A stretch of 64,000 bases of DNA, taken from assembly GCF_002025205.1 (NCBI RefSeq), contig NZ_CP019947.1, forward strand, positions 2,022,001-2,086,000, given 5' to 3'. This DNA is from Pseudomonas sp. CC6-YY-74 (GTDB lineage Bacteria; Pseudomonadota; Gammaproteobacteria; Pseudomonadales; Pseudomonadaceae). Positions 20,164-29,118 of the stretch are shown here, piece by piece. The translations under genes were made by a program, and so were the position numbers. The notes under the pieces were generated by a model, which worked only from the letters and a program-made list of their open reading frames with translations, ran no database searches and was not told where the DNA came from. Within the stretch, counting starts at the first letter, position 1. Each line of letters starts with the position of its first letter.

Positions 20164-22995
20164 TTAAACGGTGAAGGCGTCTTGCAGCAGTTTTTCCTGC
20201 TGTTCCGCGTGCATCGAAGCGTAACCGCAGGCCGGGGCAGCTGAGCCTTCGCGGCCGGCGTACTCGAGGAACAGAGTCTTCTTGTACGCAGTGGCGACGC
20301 GGCGCATGTGATGCTGGCTGCAATACCAGGCACCCTGGTTCATCGGCTCTTCCTGACACCAGACGATGTGTTTGAGGTGCTTGTACGCAGCGAGAGCTTC
20401 GGCCAGATCTTCTTCCGGGAACGGATAGAGCTGCTCGATACGCACGATGGCGATATCTTCGCGAGCCTCGGCACGACGCTTCTCCAGCAGGTCGTAGTAA
20501 ACCTTGCCGCTGCACAGGATCACCCGATCGACCTTCTTCGGATCGATTGCATCGATCTCCGGAATCACGGTCTGGAACGAGCCTTCGGCCAGATCTTCCA
20601 GGGTCGAGATGGCCAATTTGTGGCGCAGCAACGACTTCGGAGTCAGGGCGATAAGTGGCTTGCGCAGTGGGCGGATCATCTGGCGACGCAACATGTGGTA
20701 GACCTGCGCCGGAGTAGTCGGCACGCACACCTGGATGTTGTGCTCGGCGCTCAGTTGCAGGAACCGCTCGAGACGTGCGGAGGAGTGCTCCGGGCCCTGC
20801 CCTTCATAACCATGCGGCAACAGCATGGTCAGACCGCACAGACGACCCCACTTGTGCTCGCCGCTGGTGATGAACTGATCGATTACCACTTGGGCACCGT
20901 TGGCAAAATCGCCGAACTGGGCTTCCCAGATGACCAATGCATCCGGCTTGGTGGTGGCGTAACCGTATTCGAACGCCAGCGCTGCTTCTTCCGATAGCAG
21001 CGAGTCGTACAGGTCGAAACGCGGCTGGCCGCTGTACAGGTGCTTGAGCGGTACGTGCGAACCTGGCTCCTTCTGGTTATGCAGCACCGCGTGGCGGTGC
21101 GAGAAGGTGCCACGGCCAATGTCCTGGCCGGTCATGCGGATCGGGTGACCTTCGAACAACAGGGTGGCGTAGGCCATTGTTTCGGCGTAGCCCCAGTTGA
21201 TCGACAGCGCGCCGGCACCCATCTTCTGACGATCTTCAAGAATTTTCGCGACCTGGCGCTGGACAACAAACCCTTCCGGGATTTCCAGCAGCTTGGCGGA
21301 CAGATCCTGCAAGGTCTTGAGGTCGAAGCGAGTATCGTGACGCGCGGTCCAGGTATGGCCCAAGTACGGGCGCCAGTCGACGAACAACTCCTTGTTCGGC
21401 TCCTTGACCAGACTCTTGACTACATGCTGACCATTGTCCAGCGCGGTGCGGTAGTCGTCGATCTTGCTTTGCACATCATCGGCAGAGTGACGCACAGCCG
21501 TGGTCAGCGCATCGGCATACAGCTCACGGGTGGTGCGCTGCTTGCTGATCTGCTGGTACATCATCGGCTGGGTACCGCTCGGCTCATCGGCCTCGTTGTG
21601 ACCGCGACGGCGGTAACAAACCAGGTCGATCACCACATCGCGCTTGTACTGCATGCGATAGTCGACGGCCAGCTGGGTGACGAACAGTACCGCTTCCGGA
21701 TCATCGCCATTCACGTGCAGGATCGGCGCTTGGATCATCTTCGCCACGTCGGTGCAGTACTCGGTAGAACGCGAATCTTCCGGGTTACTGATGGTGAAGC
21801 CGACCTGGTTGTTGATCACGATGTGGATGGTGCCACCCGTCTTGAAACCACGGGTCTGCGACATCTGGAAGGTTTCCATCACCACACCCTGACCGGCGAA
21901 CGCCGCGTCACCGTGTAGTGAAACCGGGAGAACCTTGTCGCCGTTGCTATCGTTGCGACGATCTTGACGAGCGCGCACCGAACCCTCGACCACTGGCGAA
22001 ACGATTTCCAGGTGAGAGGGGTTGAACGCCATAGCCAGGTGAACTTCGCCGCCGGCGGTCATAACGTTGGAGGAGAAACCCTGGTGATACTTGACGTCGC
22101 CGGAACCGAGGGAGGCCTGCTTCTTGCCCTCGAACTCGTCGAACAGTTCACGCGGGTTCTTGCCAAACGTATTGACCAGCACGTTGAGGCGGCCACGGTG
22201 CGCCATGCCGATGACGATTTCCTTGGTGCCATAGGAACCGGCACGTTGGATCATTTCATCGAGCAGTGGAATCAGGCTTTCAGCGCCTTCCAGACCGAAA
22301 CGTTTGGTACCCGGGTATTTGGTGCCCAGGTATTTTTCCAGTCCCTCGGCAGCAGTCAGTCGCTCCAGCAGATGACTCTGCACTTCAGGCGAAACACTCG
22401 GACGCCCGCGCACGCTTTCCAGGCGCTGGGCAAACCAGTTGCGCTGCTCGGAATCGACGATGTGGGTGAACTCGGCACCGATGGTGCGGCAATATGTCTG
22501 CTGCAAGGCCTCGTGAATTTCACGCAGAGTAGCCTCTTCCTTGCCGATGAACAGACCACCAGTGCGGAAAGTGGTGTCCAGGTCGGAATTGGTCAGACCA
22601 TAGTGATTGATCGAAAGATCAGCCGGTGCATGCCGTTGCCACAGACCAAGCGGATCGAGCTGGGCAGCCTGATGGCCACGCATGCGAAATGCCTGAATCA
22701 TGCGTAGGACTTCAACCTGCTTCTTTTCGTGCTCACTGCTCACGCTACCGGCGGACACCGGCTGGGCGCGACGCTGGTTTTTCGCCAGCAACACGAAGTG
22801 ATCGCGAACCGTAGAATGCGATACATCAGTAGCAGCGTTGCCATCTGCCGGCAACTTCTGAAAGTAGGTGCGCCACTCTTCGGGCACAGCGTTGGGATCG
22901 TGCAGGTAAAGCTCATAGAGCTCTTCCACATAGGCAGCGTTACCACCGGATAGGTGGGCACTGTTCCACATGCGCTGCATCACGCTTTCTTGCAT
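20164..22995 (-). CDS. sucA: 2-oxoglutarate dehydrogenase E1 component
   Basis: This 943-residue thiamin-diphosphate-dependent E1 component decarboxylates 2-oxoglutarate. The N-terminal stretch LYELYLHDPNAVPEEW is the family's E2/E3-interaction region. The central part has GMAHRGRLNVL and the ThDP/Mg-binding GDAAFAGQGVV, with Asn further on (VINNQVGFT). The transketolase-like part includes EYGYATTKPDALVIWEAQFG. Full family length. It follows sdhB after a 248-bp gap containing hairpins and precedes sucB. Confidence 0.98.
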   Translation of the reverse strand: MQESVMQRMWNSAHLSGGNAAYVEELYELYLHDPNAVPEEWRTYFQKLPADGNAATDVSHSTVRDHFVLLAKNQRRAQPVSAGSVSSEHEKKQVEVLRMIQAFRMRGHQAAQLDPLGLWQRHAPADLSINHYGLTNSDLDTTFRTGGLFIGKEEATLREIHEALQQTYCRTIGAEFTHIVDSEQRNWFAQRLESVRGRPSVSPEVQSHLLERLTAAEGLEKYLGTKYPGTKRFGLEGAESLIPLLDEMIQRAGSYGTKEIVIGMAHRGRLNVLVNTFGKNPRELFDEFEGKKQASLGSGDVKYHQGFSSNVMTAGGEVHLAMAFNPSHLEIVSPVVEGSVRARQDRRNDSNGDKVLPVSLHGDAAFAGQGVVMETFQMSQTRGFKTGGTIHIVINNQVGFTISNPEDSRSTEYCTDVAKMIQAPILHVNGDDPEAVLFVTQLAVDYRMQYKRDVVIDLVCYRRRGHNEADEPSGTQPMMYQQISKQRTTRELYADALTTAVRHSADDVQSKIDDYRTALDNGQHVVKSLVKEPNKELFVDWRPYLGHTWTARHDTRFDLKTLQDLSAKLLEIPEGFVVQRQVAKILEDRQKMGAGALSINWGYAETMAYATLLFEGHPIRMTGQDIGRGTFSHRHAVLHNQKEPGSHVPLKHLYSGQPRFDLYDSLLSEEAALAFEYGYATTKPDALVIWEAQFGDFANGAQVVIDQFITSGEHKWGRLCGLTMLLPHGYEGQGPEHSSARLERFLQLSAEHNIQVCVPTTPAQVYHMLRRQMIRPLRKPLIALTPKSLLRHKLAISTLEDLAEGSFQTVIPEIDAIDPKKVDRVILCSGKVYYDLLEKRRAEAREDIAIVRIEQLYPFPEEDLAEALAAYKHLKHIVWCQEEPMNQGAWYCSQHHMRRVATAYKKTLFLEYAGREGSAAPACGYASMHAEQQEKLLQDAFTV

Positions 22996-23102
22996 GCTTG
23001 GTCACCCTCGGTAAGGGGACACCACCGGCGAAGAAACCGTTCAGGCTTCCGAAGTCTTGAAGCAGCGACTTCGGTAAAGCCACCACGGATCCCGCAGATA
23101 GT

Positions 23103-23180
23103 CCGGGCACCAGCCCGGATGCCCCTGCTGGTCGTCATATTTTTCAAAGTTAGAGCCACGGCTTTATGAGCTGTGGCTCT
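23103..23180 (-). other. Hairpins in the sdhB-sucA spacer
   Basis: The 248-bp gap contains CCGGGC / GCCCGG (23103-23118) and a longer stem, AGAGCCACGGCT / AGCTGTGGCTCT with one mismatch (23152-23163 and 23169-23180). Neither is followed directly by a T tract on the minus strand. They may limit or process transcripts between the sdh and suc parts of the block. No separate sucA promoter was recognised. Confidence 0.45.
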
Positions 23181-23243
23181 GGCTAAACTGCGACGCTGGC
23201 TTCAAACCAGGTGCCGCAGGGTGTCACAGGTAGAACATTTGAA

Positions 23244-23948
23244 TCAGATACCGCTCTGCAACAACATGTTGCGTATGTGACCGATCGCCTTGGTGGGATT
23301 GAGACCCTTGGGGCAAACGTTCACGCAGTTCATGATGCCGCGGCAACGGAACACGCTGAACGGGTCATCCAATGCAGCCAGACGCTCTTCGGTCTTGGTG
23401 TCGCGGCTGTCGGCCAGGAAACGATAAGCCTGCAGCAACGCAGCGGGACCGAGGAACTTGTCCGGATTCCACCAGAACGACGGGCAACTGGTCGAACAGC
23501 AAGCACACAGGATGCACTCGTAGAGGCCATCCAGCTTCTCGCGTTCTTCCGGCGTTTGCAGGCGTTCGATAGCCGGAGCCGGCGTATCGTTCTGCAGATA
23601 CGGCTGCACCTTCTCGTATTGCTTGTAGAAGATGCTCATATCGACGACCAGGTCACGAATGACTGGCAATCCAGGCAAAGGACGGATCACCAGCTTGCCA
23701 CCCTTTACCACCGCCGATAGCGGAGTGATACAGGCCAGGCCGTTCTTGCCGTTGATATTCATACCGTCGGAGCCACACACGCCTTCACGGCAGGAGCGAC
23801 GGTACGAGAAGCCCTCATCCTGTTCTTTGATCAGCGCCAGCACGTCAAGAACCATAATGTCCTTGCCGCCAGTATCGATCTTGAAATCCTGCATGAACGG
23901 CGCAGCATCCTGCTCCGGGTTGTAACGATAAACACTGACTTGCAACAT
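23244..23948 (-). CDS. sdhB: Succinate dehydrogenase iron-sulfur subunit
   Basis: This 234-residue electron-transfer subunit of complex II carries the [2Fe-2S] cluster cysteines in SCREGVCGSDGMNI and the following GLAC. The [4Fe-4S] and [3Fe-4S] motifs are in CILCACCSTSCP, CRGIMNC and CVNVCPKG. I chose the ATG at 23948 (MLQVSVYRYNPE) over a GTG three codons earlier. It matches the family start, and a GGGTGG sits just upstream. It follows sdhA by 11 bp. Confidence 0.97.
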   Translation of the reverse strand: MLQVSVYRYNPEQDAAPFMQDFKIDTGGKDIMVLDVLALIKEQDEGFSYRRSCREGVCGSDGMNINGKNGLACITPLSAVVKGGKLVIRPLPGLPVIRDLVVDMSIFYKQYEKVQPYLQNDTPAPAIERLQTPEEREKLDGLYECILCACCSTSCPSFWWNPDKFLGPAALLQAYRFLADSRDTKTEERLAALDDPFSVFRCRGIMNCVNVCPKGLNPTKAIGHIRNMLLQSGI

Positions 23949-23959
23949 ATCAGCCACCC

Positions 23960-25729
23960 TTAATAAGTCCGAATCATGGGTTCAAACGTCGGAACTGTCT
24001 TAGGCGAGAAGTTGACGGCACGTTTGGTCACGCGCTTTTCACCTGGGAAGTACAGGGAATGGCACAGCCAGTTCTCGTCATCCCGATCTTCGAAGTCTTC
24101 ACGGGCGTGGGCACCACGGGATTCTTTGCGAACCTCCGCAGCCACCGCAGTTGCCTCGGCCACTTCGAGCAGGTTTTGCAGTTCCAATGCCTCGATACGC
24201 GCAGTGTTGAACGCCTGGCTCTTGTCCGCGATCTTGACGCTGGCGATCCGCTCACGCAGGCCGACCAGTTGTTCGATACCTTTCTGCATGTATTCGCCGG
24301 TACGGAATACCCCGAAATAGTTCTGCATGCAGGTTTGCAGCTCTTTACGCAGCGGCGCTACGTCTTCGCCGGTGGTGCGCTCGTTGACGCCCGACAGACG
24401 CTTGAGCGACAGCTCAAGGTCAGTCTCGGTGGCCCCACGGTAATCGACACCTTCTTTCAGCACACGTTCCAGGTGTATACCTGCGGCGCGACCGAACACC
24501 ACCAGGTCAAGCAGCGAGTTGCCGCCCAGACGGTTGGCCCCGTGCACCGACACGCAGGCCACCTCGCCTACGGCAAACAACCCTTCGATGATCTTGTCGT
24601 TGCCGTTGGCATCCTGAGTGATGGCCTGACCATGGATGTTGGTCGGTACGCCGCCCATCATGTAGTGGCAGGTCGGCACGACTGGAATAGGCGCAACCAC
24701 CGGATCGACGTGAGCAAAAGTCTTGGACAGCTCACAGATACCTGGCAGACGGCTGTGCAGCACTTCTTCGCCGAGGTGATCGAGTTTGAGCATCACGTGA
24801 TCGCCATCCGGACCACAGCCGTTGCCGGCGATGATTTCCTTGACCATGGAGCGCGCAACCACGTCGCGGCCAGCCAGGTCTTTGGCGTTCGGGGCATAGC
24901 GCTCCATGAAACGCTCGCCATGCTTGTTGATCAGATAGCCGCCTTCACCACGGCAACCTTCGGTCACCAGGGTACCGGCACCGGCAATGCCGGTCGGGTG
25001 GAACTGCCACATTTCGATGTCTTGCACTGGCACGCCTGCACGCAGGGCCATGCCGATGCCGTCACCGGTATTGATCAGGGCGTTGGTGGTAGAGGCATAA
25101 ATGCGCCCTGCACCACCGGTGGCCAGCACTGTGGCCTTGGAACGGATATACACGGTCTCGCCAGTTTCGATGCAAATGGCGATCACACCGACAATCACGC
25201 CATCCTGGTTCTTCACCAGATCGACCGCGTACCACTCGTTGAGGAACGAGGTGCCGCTTTTCAGGTTGGCTTGATACAGGGTGTGCAGCAACGCATGACC
25301 GGTACGGTCGGCGGCGGCGCAGGTACGCGCGGCCTGGCCACCCTTACCGAAGTCCTTGGACTGGCCACCGAACGGGCGCTGATAGATGCGGCCTTGCTCG
25401 GTACGCGAGAACGGCAGACCCATGTGCTCCAGTTCGAACACGGCTTCCGGACCGACGGAACACATGTACTCGATAGCGTCCTGGTCACCGATATAGTCGG
25501 AACCCTTGACGGTGTCATACATGTGCCAGCGCCAATCATCGTTTGGATCAGCCGAAGCGATGGCGCAAGTAATACCACCCTGAGCGGAAACAGTGTGCGA
25601 GCGGGTCGGGAACACCTTAGTGACTACAGCGGTCTTGTGGCCGCCTTGAGCCAGTTGCAGCGCAGCGCGCATACCCGCGCCGCCGCCACCAATAATGATG
25701 GCGTCATAAGAAAGAGTACGAATAGTCAT
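23960..25729 (-). CDS. sdhA: Succinate dehydrogenase flavoprotein subunit
   Basis: This 589-residue catalytic subunit of complex II oxidises succinate to fumarate on the cytoplasmic face of the inner membrane. The FAD-binding [12 protein letters not shown] lies at residues 13-24. The histidine that carries covalent FAD is in [10 protein letters not shown]. The active-site region includes [21 protein letters not shown], and the Arg-containing [13 protein letters not shown] follows. Length is full. It is three bases downstream of sdhD and 11 upstream of sdhB. Confidence 0.98.
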   Translation of the reverse strand: MTIRTLSYDAIIIGGGGAGMRAALQLAQGGHKTAVVTKVFPTRSHTVSAQGGITCAIASADPNDDWRWHMYDTVKGSDYIGDQDAIEYMCSVGPEAVFELEHMGLPFSRTEQGRIYQRPFGGQSKDFGKGGQAARTCAAADRTGHALLHTLYQANLKSGTSFLNEWYAVDLVKNQDGVIVGVIAICIETGETVYIRSKATVLATGGAGRIYASTTNALINTGDGIGMALRAGVPVQDIEMWQFHPTGIAGAGTLVTEGCRGEGGYLINKHGERFMERYAPNAKDLAGRDVVARSMVKEIIAGNGCGPDGDHVMLKLDHLGEEVLHSRLPGICELSKTFAHVDPVVAPIPVVPTCHYMMGGVPTNIHGQAITQDANGNDKIIEGLFAVGEVACVSVHGANRLGGNSLLDLVVFGRAAGIHLERVLKEGVDYRGATETDLELSLKRLSGVNERTTGEDVAPLRKELQTCMQNYFGVFRTGEYMQKGIEQLVGLRERIASVKIADKSQAFNTARIEALELQNLLEVAEATAVAAEVRKESRGAHAREDFEDRDDENWLCHSLYFPGEKRVTKRAVNFSPKTVPTFEPMIRTY

Positions 25730-25732
25730 GAA

Positions 25733-26101
25733 TCAGTTACCCCAAAAAATCTGCACGCCCCAGACGAAGAACGTGAACATGGCAATGCCACACGCAGCCT
25801 GGAACAGGAAACGCACACCAGTCGCCCACTTACCCAGCGCCATCGGCGTCAGGTAGTCGGTGGAAATCGTCCACATACCAACCCAGGCGTGCGCGCTGAG
25901 CGCTACCAGAGTCAGCAGACTGAAAATGCGCATTGCGTTATTGGAGAACAGAGCATGCCACTCGGCATAACCCATGCCTGGGCTAGCGACTATATAGCCG
26001 AGCAGGAACAGCACATAAGCCGCGAGAACGACTGCAGACACACGCTGCGCCATCCAGTCATACAGACCTGAGCGCGAGAAATTCGTGACGTTGGTTACCA
26101 T
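25733..26101 (-). CDS. sdhD: Succinate dehydrogenase membrane anchor subunit
   Basis: This 122-residue membrane anchor of complex II has three hydrophobic helices. The conserved SRSGLYDWMAQRVSAVVLAA segment lies before helix one, and HAWVGMWTISTDY contains the quinone/haem-site histidine region. The chosen ATG at 26101 is supported by GGAG seven bases upstream and by the family start. Its first codons overlap the end of sdhC by seven bases, which suggests coupled translation. Confidence 0.95.
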   Translation of the reverse strand: MVTNVTNFSRSGLYDWMAQRVSAVVLAAYVLFLLGYIVASPGMGYAEWHALFSNNAMRIFSLLTLVALSAHAWVGMWTISTDYLTPMALGKWATGVRFLFQAACGIAMFTFFVWGVQIFWGN

Positions 26102-26481
26102 ATCCACACTCCCACCAATACGATCATGATCGTCGAAACGACGAGAACGATTTTCGAGCCCAGCTTGCCGCCTTCCAGCGTCTCACCGATGCCCATGTCC
26201 ATGATCAAGTGGCGTACTCCGGCCACCAAGTGGTACAGCAGAGCGGACAGCAATCCCCAGATCACGAACTTGGCCAGCGGGCTGGTCAGACATTCTTTCA
26301 CCTCGGCGAAGCCTTCCTCTGATGCCAGCGACTTGTCGAGCCCATAAAGCAGCACGGCAATGCCGACGAAGAGAATGACACCGGATATACGGTGAAGAAT
26401 GGACGTGTAAGCGGTGACTGGGAGTTTAATAGTCCTAAGGTCGAGGTTTACAGGTCGTTGGCTATTCACGGCTTTTATCAC
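26095..26481 (-). CDS. sdhC: Succinate dehydrogenase cytochrome b556 subunit
   Basis: This anchor subunit is 128 residues with the chosen start. It binds haem b and forms part of the ubiquinone site. Three membrane helices are clear. The motifs RPVNLDLRTIKLPVTAYTSI, LHRISGVILF (Ser/Arg of the quinone site) and LVAGVRHLIMDMG (haem-ligand His) are present. The start is uncertain. I prefer GTG at 26481, eight bases after AGGG; GTG at 26469 (124 residues) is the alternative. A longer reading back to 26577 lacks family support. It is the first gene of the sdh-suc block. Confidence 0.93.
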   Translation of the reverse strand: MIKAVNSQRPVNLDLRTIKLPVTAYTSILHRISGVILFVGIAVLLYGLDKSLASEEGFAEVKECLTSPLAKFVIWGLLSALLYHLVAGVRHLIMDMGIGETLEGGKLGSKIVLVVSTIMIVLVGVWIW

Positions 26482-26599
26482 ACTGAGGGCCCTAACAATC
26501 AGGGCAAAGTTGTCGGGAAGTGCACTGGTCAGGTACCCATCACCCAAGGAGTGACAACCACCAGAATGAGGGCCCAAAGCCCTTGGTGGTCGGGCGCAG

Positions 26600-26628
26600 A
26601 GTATAGACAGTTAGGTCGCTAATGACAA
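26600..26628 (-). promoter_or_regulatory. Sigma-70 promoter of sdhCDAB-suc
   Basis: On the minus strand TTGTCA (plus 26628-26623) and TATACT (plus 26605-26600) are separated by exactly 17 bases. This is a near-consensus sigma-70 promoter, giving a leader of roughly 110 bases before sdhC. The -35 box lies inside a 21-base sequence that is repeated in tandem. Confidence 0.8.
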
Positions 26629-26655
26629 CGCAACAGGTCGCGAATGACAACGCAA
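26613..26655. repeat. Tandem 22-bp direct repeat at the sdhC promoter
   Basis: Two copies of a 21-base sequence (26613-26633 and 26635-26655) differ at one base (T versus G at the eighth position) and are spaced with a period of 22. The promoter-proximal copy contains the sdhC -35 box, and the distal copy contains a second TTGTCA. The period of about two helical turns would put both copies on the same DNA face. Confidence 0.8.
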
Positions 26656-26763
26656 AGGTCTATGCCTAATAGCGTATTGCGCACCCAATCCAAATGGCGT
26701 AGATAGCGCGATTTCCCGCAATAAATAGCCCGCAAACCCTTCTGCTGCCTGGGTTTTCCCAAA

Positions 26764-26791
26764 TTGACTTTCGTATTTATCTCACTATAGT
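26764..26791 (+). promoter_or_regulatory. Sigma-70 promoter of gltA
   Basis: TTGACT (26764-26769) and TATAGT (26786-26791) are separated by 16 bases. This strong sigma-70-type promoter would start transcription near 26798, about 50 bases before the gltA ATG. It points away from the sdh promoter in the same 369-bp gap (26482-26850). No gene is seen in that gap. Confidence 0.8.
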
Positions 26792-26850
26792 GATGCGGGC
26801 CCTGCGTGGGGGGCCGTCAGATGATTTCAAGCATAATTAGGAGGCCACAC

Positions 26851-28125
26851 ATGGCTGACAAAAAAGCGCAGTTGATCATCGAGGGCGCAGCCCCCGTCGA
26901 GCTGCCCATTTTAACCGGCACCGTTGGTCCCGATGTAATTGACGTGCGGGGCTTAACCGCCACGGGCCGTTTCACCTTTGATCCTGGTTTCATGTCCACC
27001 GCCTCTTGCGAGTCGAAGATCACCTATATAGATGGTGATCAGGGCATTCTGCTGCACCGCGGATACCCCATCGAGCAGCTGGCCGAGCAATCCGACTATC
27101 TGGAAACCTGCTATCTGCTGCTCAACGGCGAATTGCCTAATGCAGAAGAAAAAGCCAAGTTCGTCAGCACCGTGAAGAACCACACCATGGTTCATGAGCA
27201 ACTGAAGATCTTCTTCAACGGCTTCCGCCGCGATGCTCATCCGATGGCCATCATGTGCGGTGTGGTTGGCGCTCTTTCCGCCTTCTATCACGACTCCCTG
27301 GACATCAAGAACCCGCATCACCGCGAAGTCTCGGCCATGCGTCTGATCGCCAAGATGCCAACCATCGCCGCCATGACCTACAAGTACGCCATGGGTCAAC
27401 CGATGATGTACCCGCGTAACGACCTGAACTACGCGGAAAACTTCCTGCACATGATGTTCAACACCCCGTGCGAGATCAAACCGATCAGCCCGGTACTGGC
27501 CAAGGCGATGGACAAGATCTTCATCCTCCACGCCGACCATGAACAGAATGCCTCGACATCGACCGTTCGCCTGGCTGGCTCCTCGGGCGCCAACCCGTTC
27601 GCCTGCATCGCCGCCGGTATCGCCGCACTCTGGGGCCCGGCTCACGGCGGCGCCAACGAAGCAGTACTGGCGATGCTGGATGAGATCGGCGACGTGTCGA
27701 ACATTGACGTCTTTATCGCCAAGGCGAAGGACAAGGACGACCCGTTCAAGCTGATGGGCTTCGGTCACCGCGTCTATAAAAACCGTGACCCGCGCGCTAC
27801 CGTGATGAAGCAGACTTGCGATGAAGTCCTGAAAGAGCTGGGCATCACCGATGATCCGCAGCTGGAACTGGCCATGCGCCTGGAAGAGATCGCTCTGACC
27901 GATCCGTACTTCATCGAACGTTCGCTGTACCCGAACGTCGACTTCTATTCGGGCATCATCCTCAAAGCAATCGGCATTCCGACCAGCATGTTCACCGTGA
28001 TCTTCGCCCTGGCGCGGACCGTCGGCTGGATCTCGCACTGGAAAGAAATGCTCTCCAGCCCGTACAAGATTGGCCGCCCACGCCAGCTATATACCGGCTA
28101 TACGCAGCGTGACATAAAGAAATAA
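26851..28125 (+). CDS. gltA: Citrate synthase
   Basis: This 424-residue type II (hexameric, NADH-regulated) citrate synthase condenses acetyl-CoA with oxaloacetate. The N-terminal NADH-binding domain is present. Catalytic residues lie in the histidine of [10 protein letters not shown], the His of [10 protein letters not shown], and the Asp of [20 protein letters not shown] is the CoA-site loop. The start is ATG at 26851, with AGGAGG six bases upstream. An in-frame start 45 bases earlier adds unlike sequence. The gene is divergent from sdhC, the arrangement usual in Pseudomonas. Confidence 0.98.
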   Translation: MADKKAQLIIEGAAPVELPILTGTVGPDVIDVRGLTATGRFTFDPGFMSTASCESKITYIDGDQGILLHRGYPIEQLAEQSDYLETCYLLLNGELPNAEEKAKFVSTVKNHTMVHEQLKIFFNGFRRDAHPMAIMCGVVGALSAFYHDSLDIKNPHHREVSAMRLIAKMPTIAAMTYKYAMGQPMMYPRNDLNYAENFLHMMFNTPCEIKPISPVLAKAMDKIFILHADHEQNASTSTVRLAGSSGANPFACIAAGIAALWGPAHGGANEAVLAMLDEIGDVSNIDVFIAKAKDKDDPFKLMGFGHRVYKNRDPRATVMKQTCDEVLKELGITDDPQLELAMRLEEIALTDPYFIERSLYPNVDFYSGIILKAIGIPTSMFTVIFALARTVGWISHWKEMLSSPYKIGRPRQLYTGYTQRDIKK

Positions 28126-28148
28126 ACGTCGGACTTCATCGATGCACT

Positions 28149-28177
28149 AAAAAGGCTGCCACTGGCAGCCTTTTTTA
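28149..28177 (+). terminator. gltA terminator
   Basis: A 12-bp stem, AAAAAGGCTGCC / GGCAGCCTTTTT (28149-28160 and 28164-28175), has a 3-base loop and T tract. It lies between the convergent stops of gltA and the START-domain gene, and its A/T symmetry would serve both strands. Confidence 0.92.
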
Positions 28178-28190
28178 CATCCCGACTCAT

Positions 28191-28799
28191 TCAAGGGTGA
28201 ATGAGTCGCCGCCGCAGCGCTTCGAGCGTGTTGTAGGGTGCATCTACCACAAAACTACCGGCCAGCCAGGACGGTACACGACCCCCCGGCTCGCTATGCA
28301 TCTGGTAAATCACCTCGACCTCACCCGCCGCTTTCGGGATAAACGCCCAATAGCCTTCGGCCTTGCTCACCCGGACCAAGCCCTTCTGCTCCGGGAGGTA
28401 ATCGGCAACGCCGCTGAGAATACGGGTGACACTGCCATCGGCACCTTGCCGGGTGGTCACCCGCAACACTGCATCGCGCGGCCTCACCGGCCACGGCATA
28501 TTGAAACGACTATAGATCCAGCTTTGCGTGCCCTCATGCTTGAGCAGTTTTTGCTCTCGACACGCATAGATCCAGGCGCAGGAACCACTGACATCCTCCT
28601 GCAACGCCAACAAGGTCGGCATATCCGCCTTGAGCCTGACGACGCCGCGGTACGCCTGGTACGTTGAACCCGGCACCTTGCTCAGGAACACCTGGATACC
28701 CGCCTGATCCTTGACCAGACGCCAGCTCTCGGCCTGCAAGGGACTGGCCACCGCCAGCAGCGCCCCTGCGCATAAAAGCATGCCCATCAACGACCTCAC
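28191..28799 (-). CDS. START-domain lipid-binding-like protein, secreted
   Basis: With a GTG start at 28799 this is a 202-residue protein. It has a signal peptide (MRSLMGMLLCAGAL...LQAE) followed by a START-type domain of about 175 residues, a fold with a hydrophobic cavity that binds lipids. Recognisable segments include GSTYQAYRGVV, SCAWIYACREQKLL, WPVRPRDAVLRV and PSWLAGSFVVDAPYNTLEALRR. The GTG is supported by GGGAGG eight bases upstream. The frame stays open upstream with no stop into a further coding-like stretch, so a longer, membrane-anchored form is possible. The ligand is unknown. Confidence 0.85.
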   Translation of the reverse strand: MRSLMGMLLCAGALLAVASPLQAESWRLVKDQAGIQVFLSKVPGSTYQAYRGVVRLKADMPTLLALQEDVSGSCAWIYACREQKLLKHEGTQSWIYSRFNMPWPVRPRDAVLRVTTRQGADGSVTRILSGVADYLPEQKGLVRVSKAEGYWAFIPKAAGEVEVIYQMHSEPGGRVPSWLAGSFVVDAPYNTLEALRRRLIHP

Positions 28800-29105
28800 A
28801 TTGCCAACCTCCCGCCTAGACCGCTGCTCCAGCAAGCCTAGCAGCTGGATCGCCTGTTGATTGTTCGAACCACAGACATCCAGCGCTGCTACAACCGCCG
28901 GATTGCCACGCTGAGTGGCCAGGTGCCGGTTGAGCGCCTCGACACCCTCACTCAGGCTGCCTTGTTGATCACCTAACAGAGGGTCGAGTCCGGCATCCTG
29001 CAATCGCTCATAGAGCAAGGCCGTCAGCAGCAGAATCAATAACGCCCAGGGCAGAAACAGCAGCAGGCGCGTCTTACCGGCTTGGCCTGGCACAAGGTGC
29101 ACCAT
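28800..29105 (-). CDS. In-frame upstream extension: single-membrane-span segment of unknown function
   Basis: From ATG at 29105 the frame runs 102 codons straight into the START-domain gene without a stop. It encodes one membrane span (LLLFLPWALLILLLTALLYE) and a hydrophilic helical part containing EGVEALNRHLATQRGNP and AQ-rich sequence. Codon use looks genuinely coding. The ATG lies 13 bases after the stop of the EAL regulator gene, with AAGG directly against it, so the exact start is uncertain. It may be the N-terminal part of a 304-residue fusion, or a separate gene that lost its stop codon. Confidence 0.5.
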
Positions 29106-29118
29106 CCTTGCCGTAGCA

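Noticed and set aside
24059..26071. 670-codon open frame on the plus strand opposite sdhA/sdhD
   Set aside because: It is an antisense shadow of highly conserved sdhA and sdhD in a GC-rich genome. It has no ribosome-binding site or recognisable domain.
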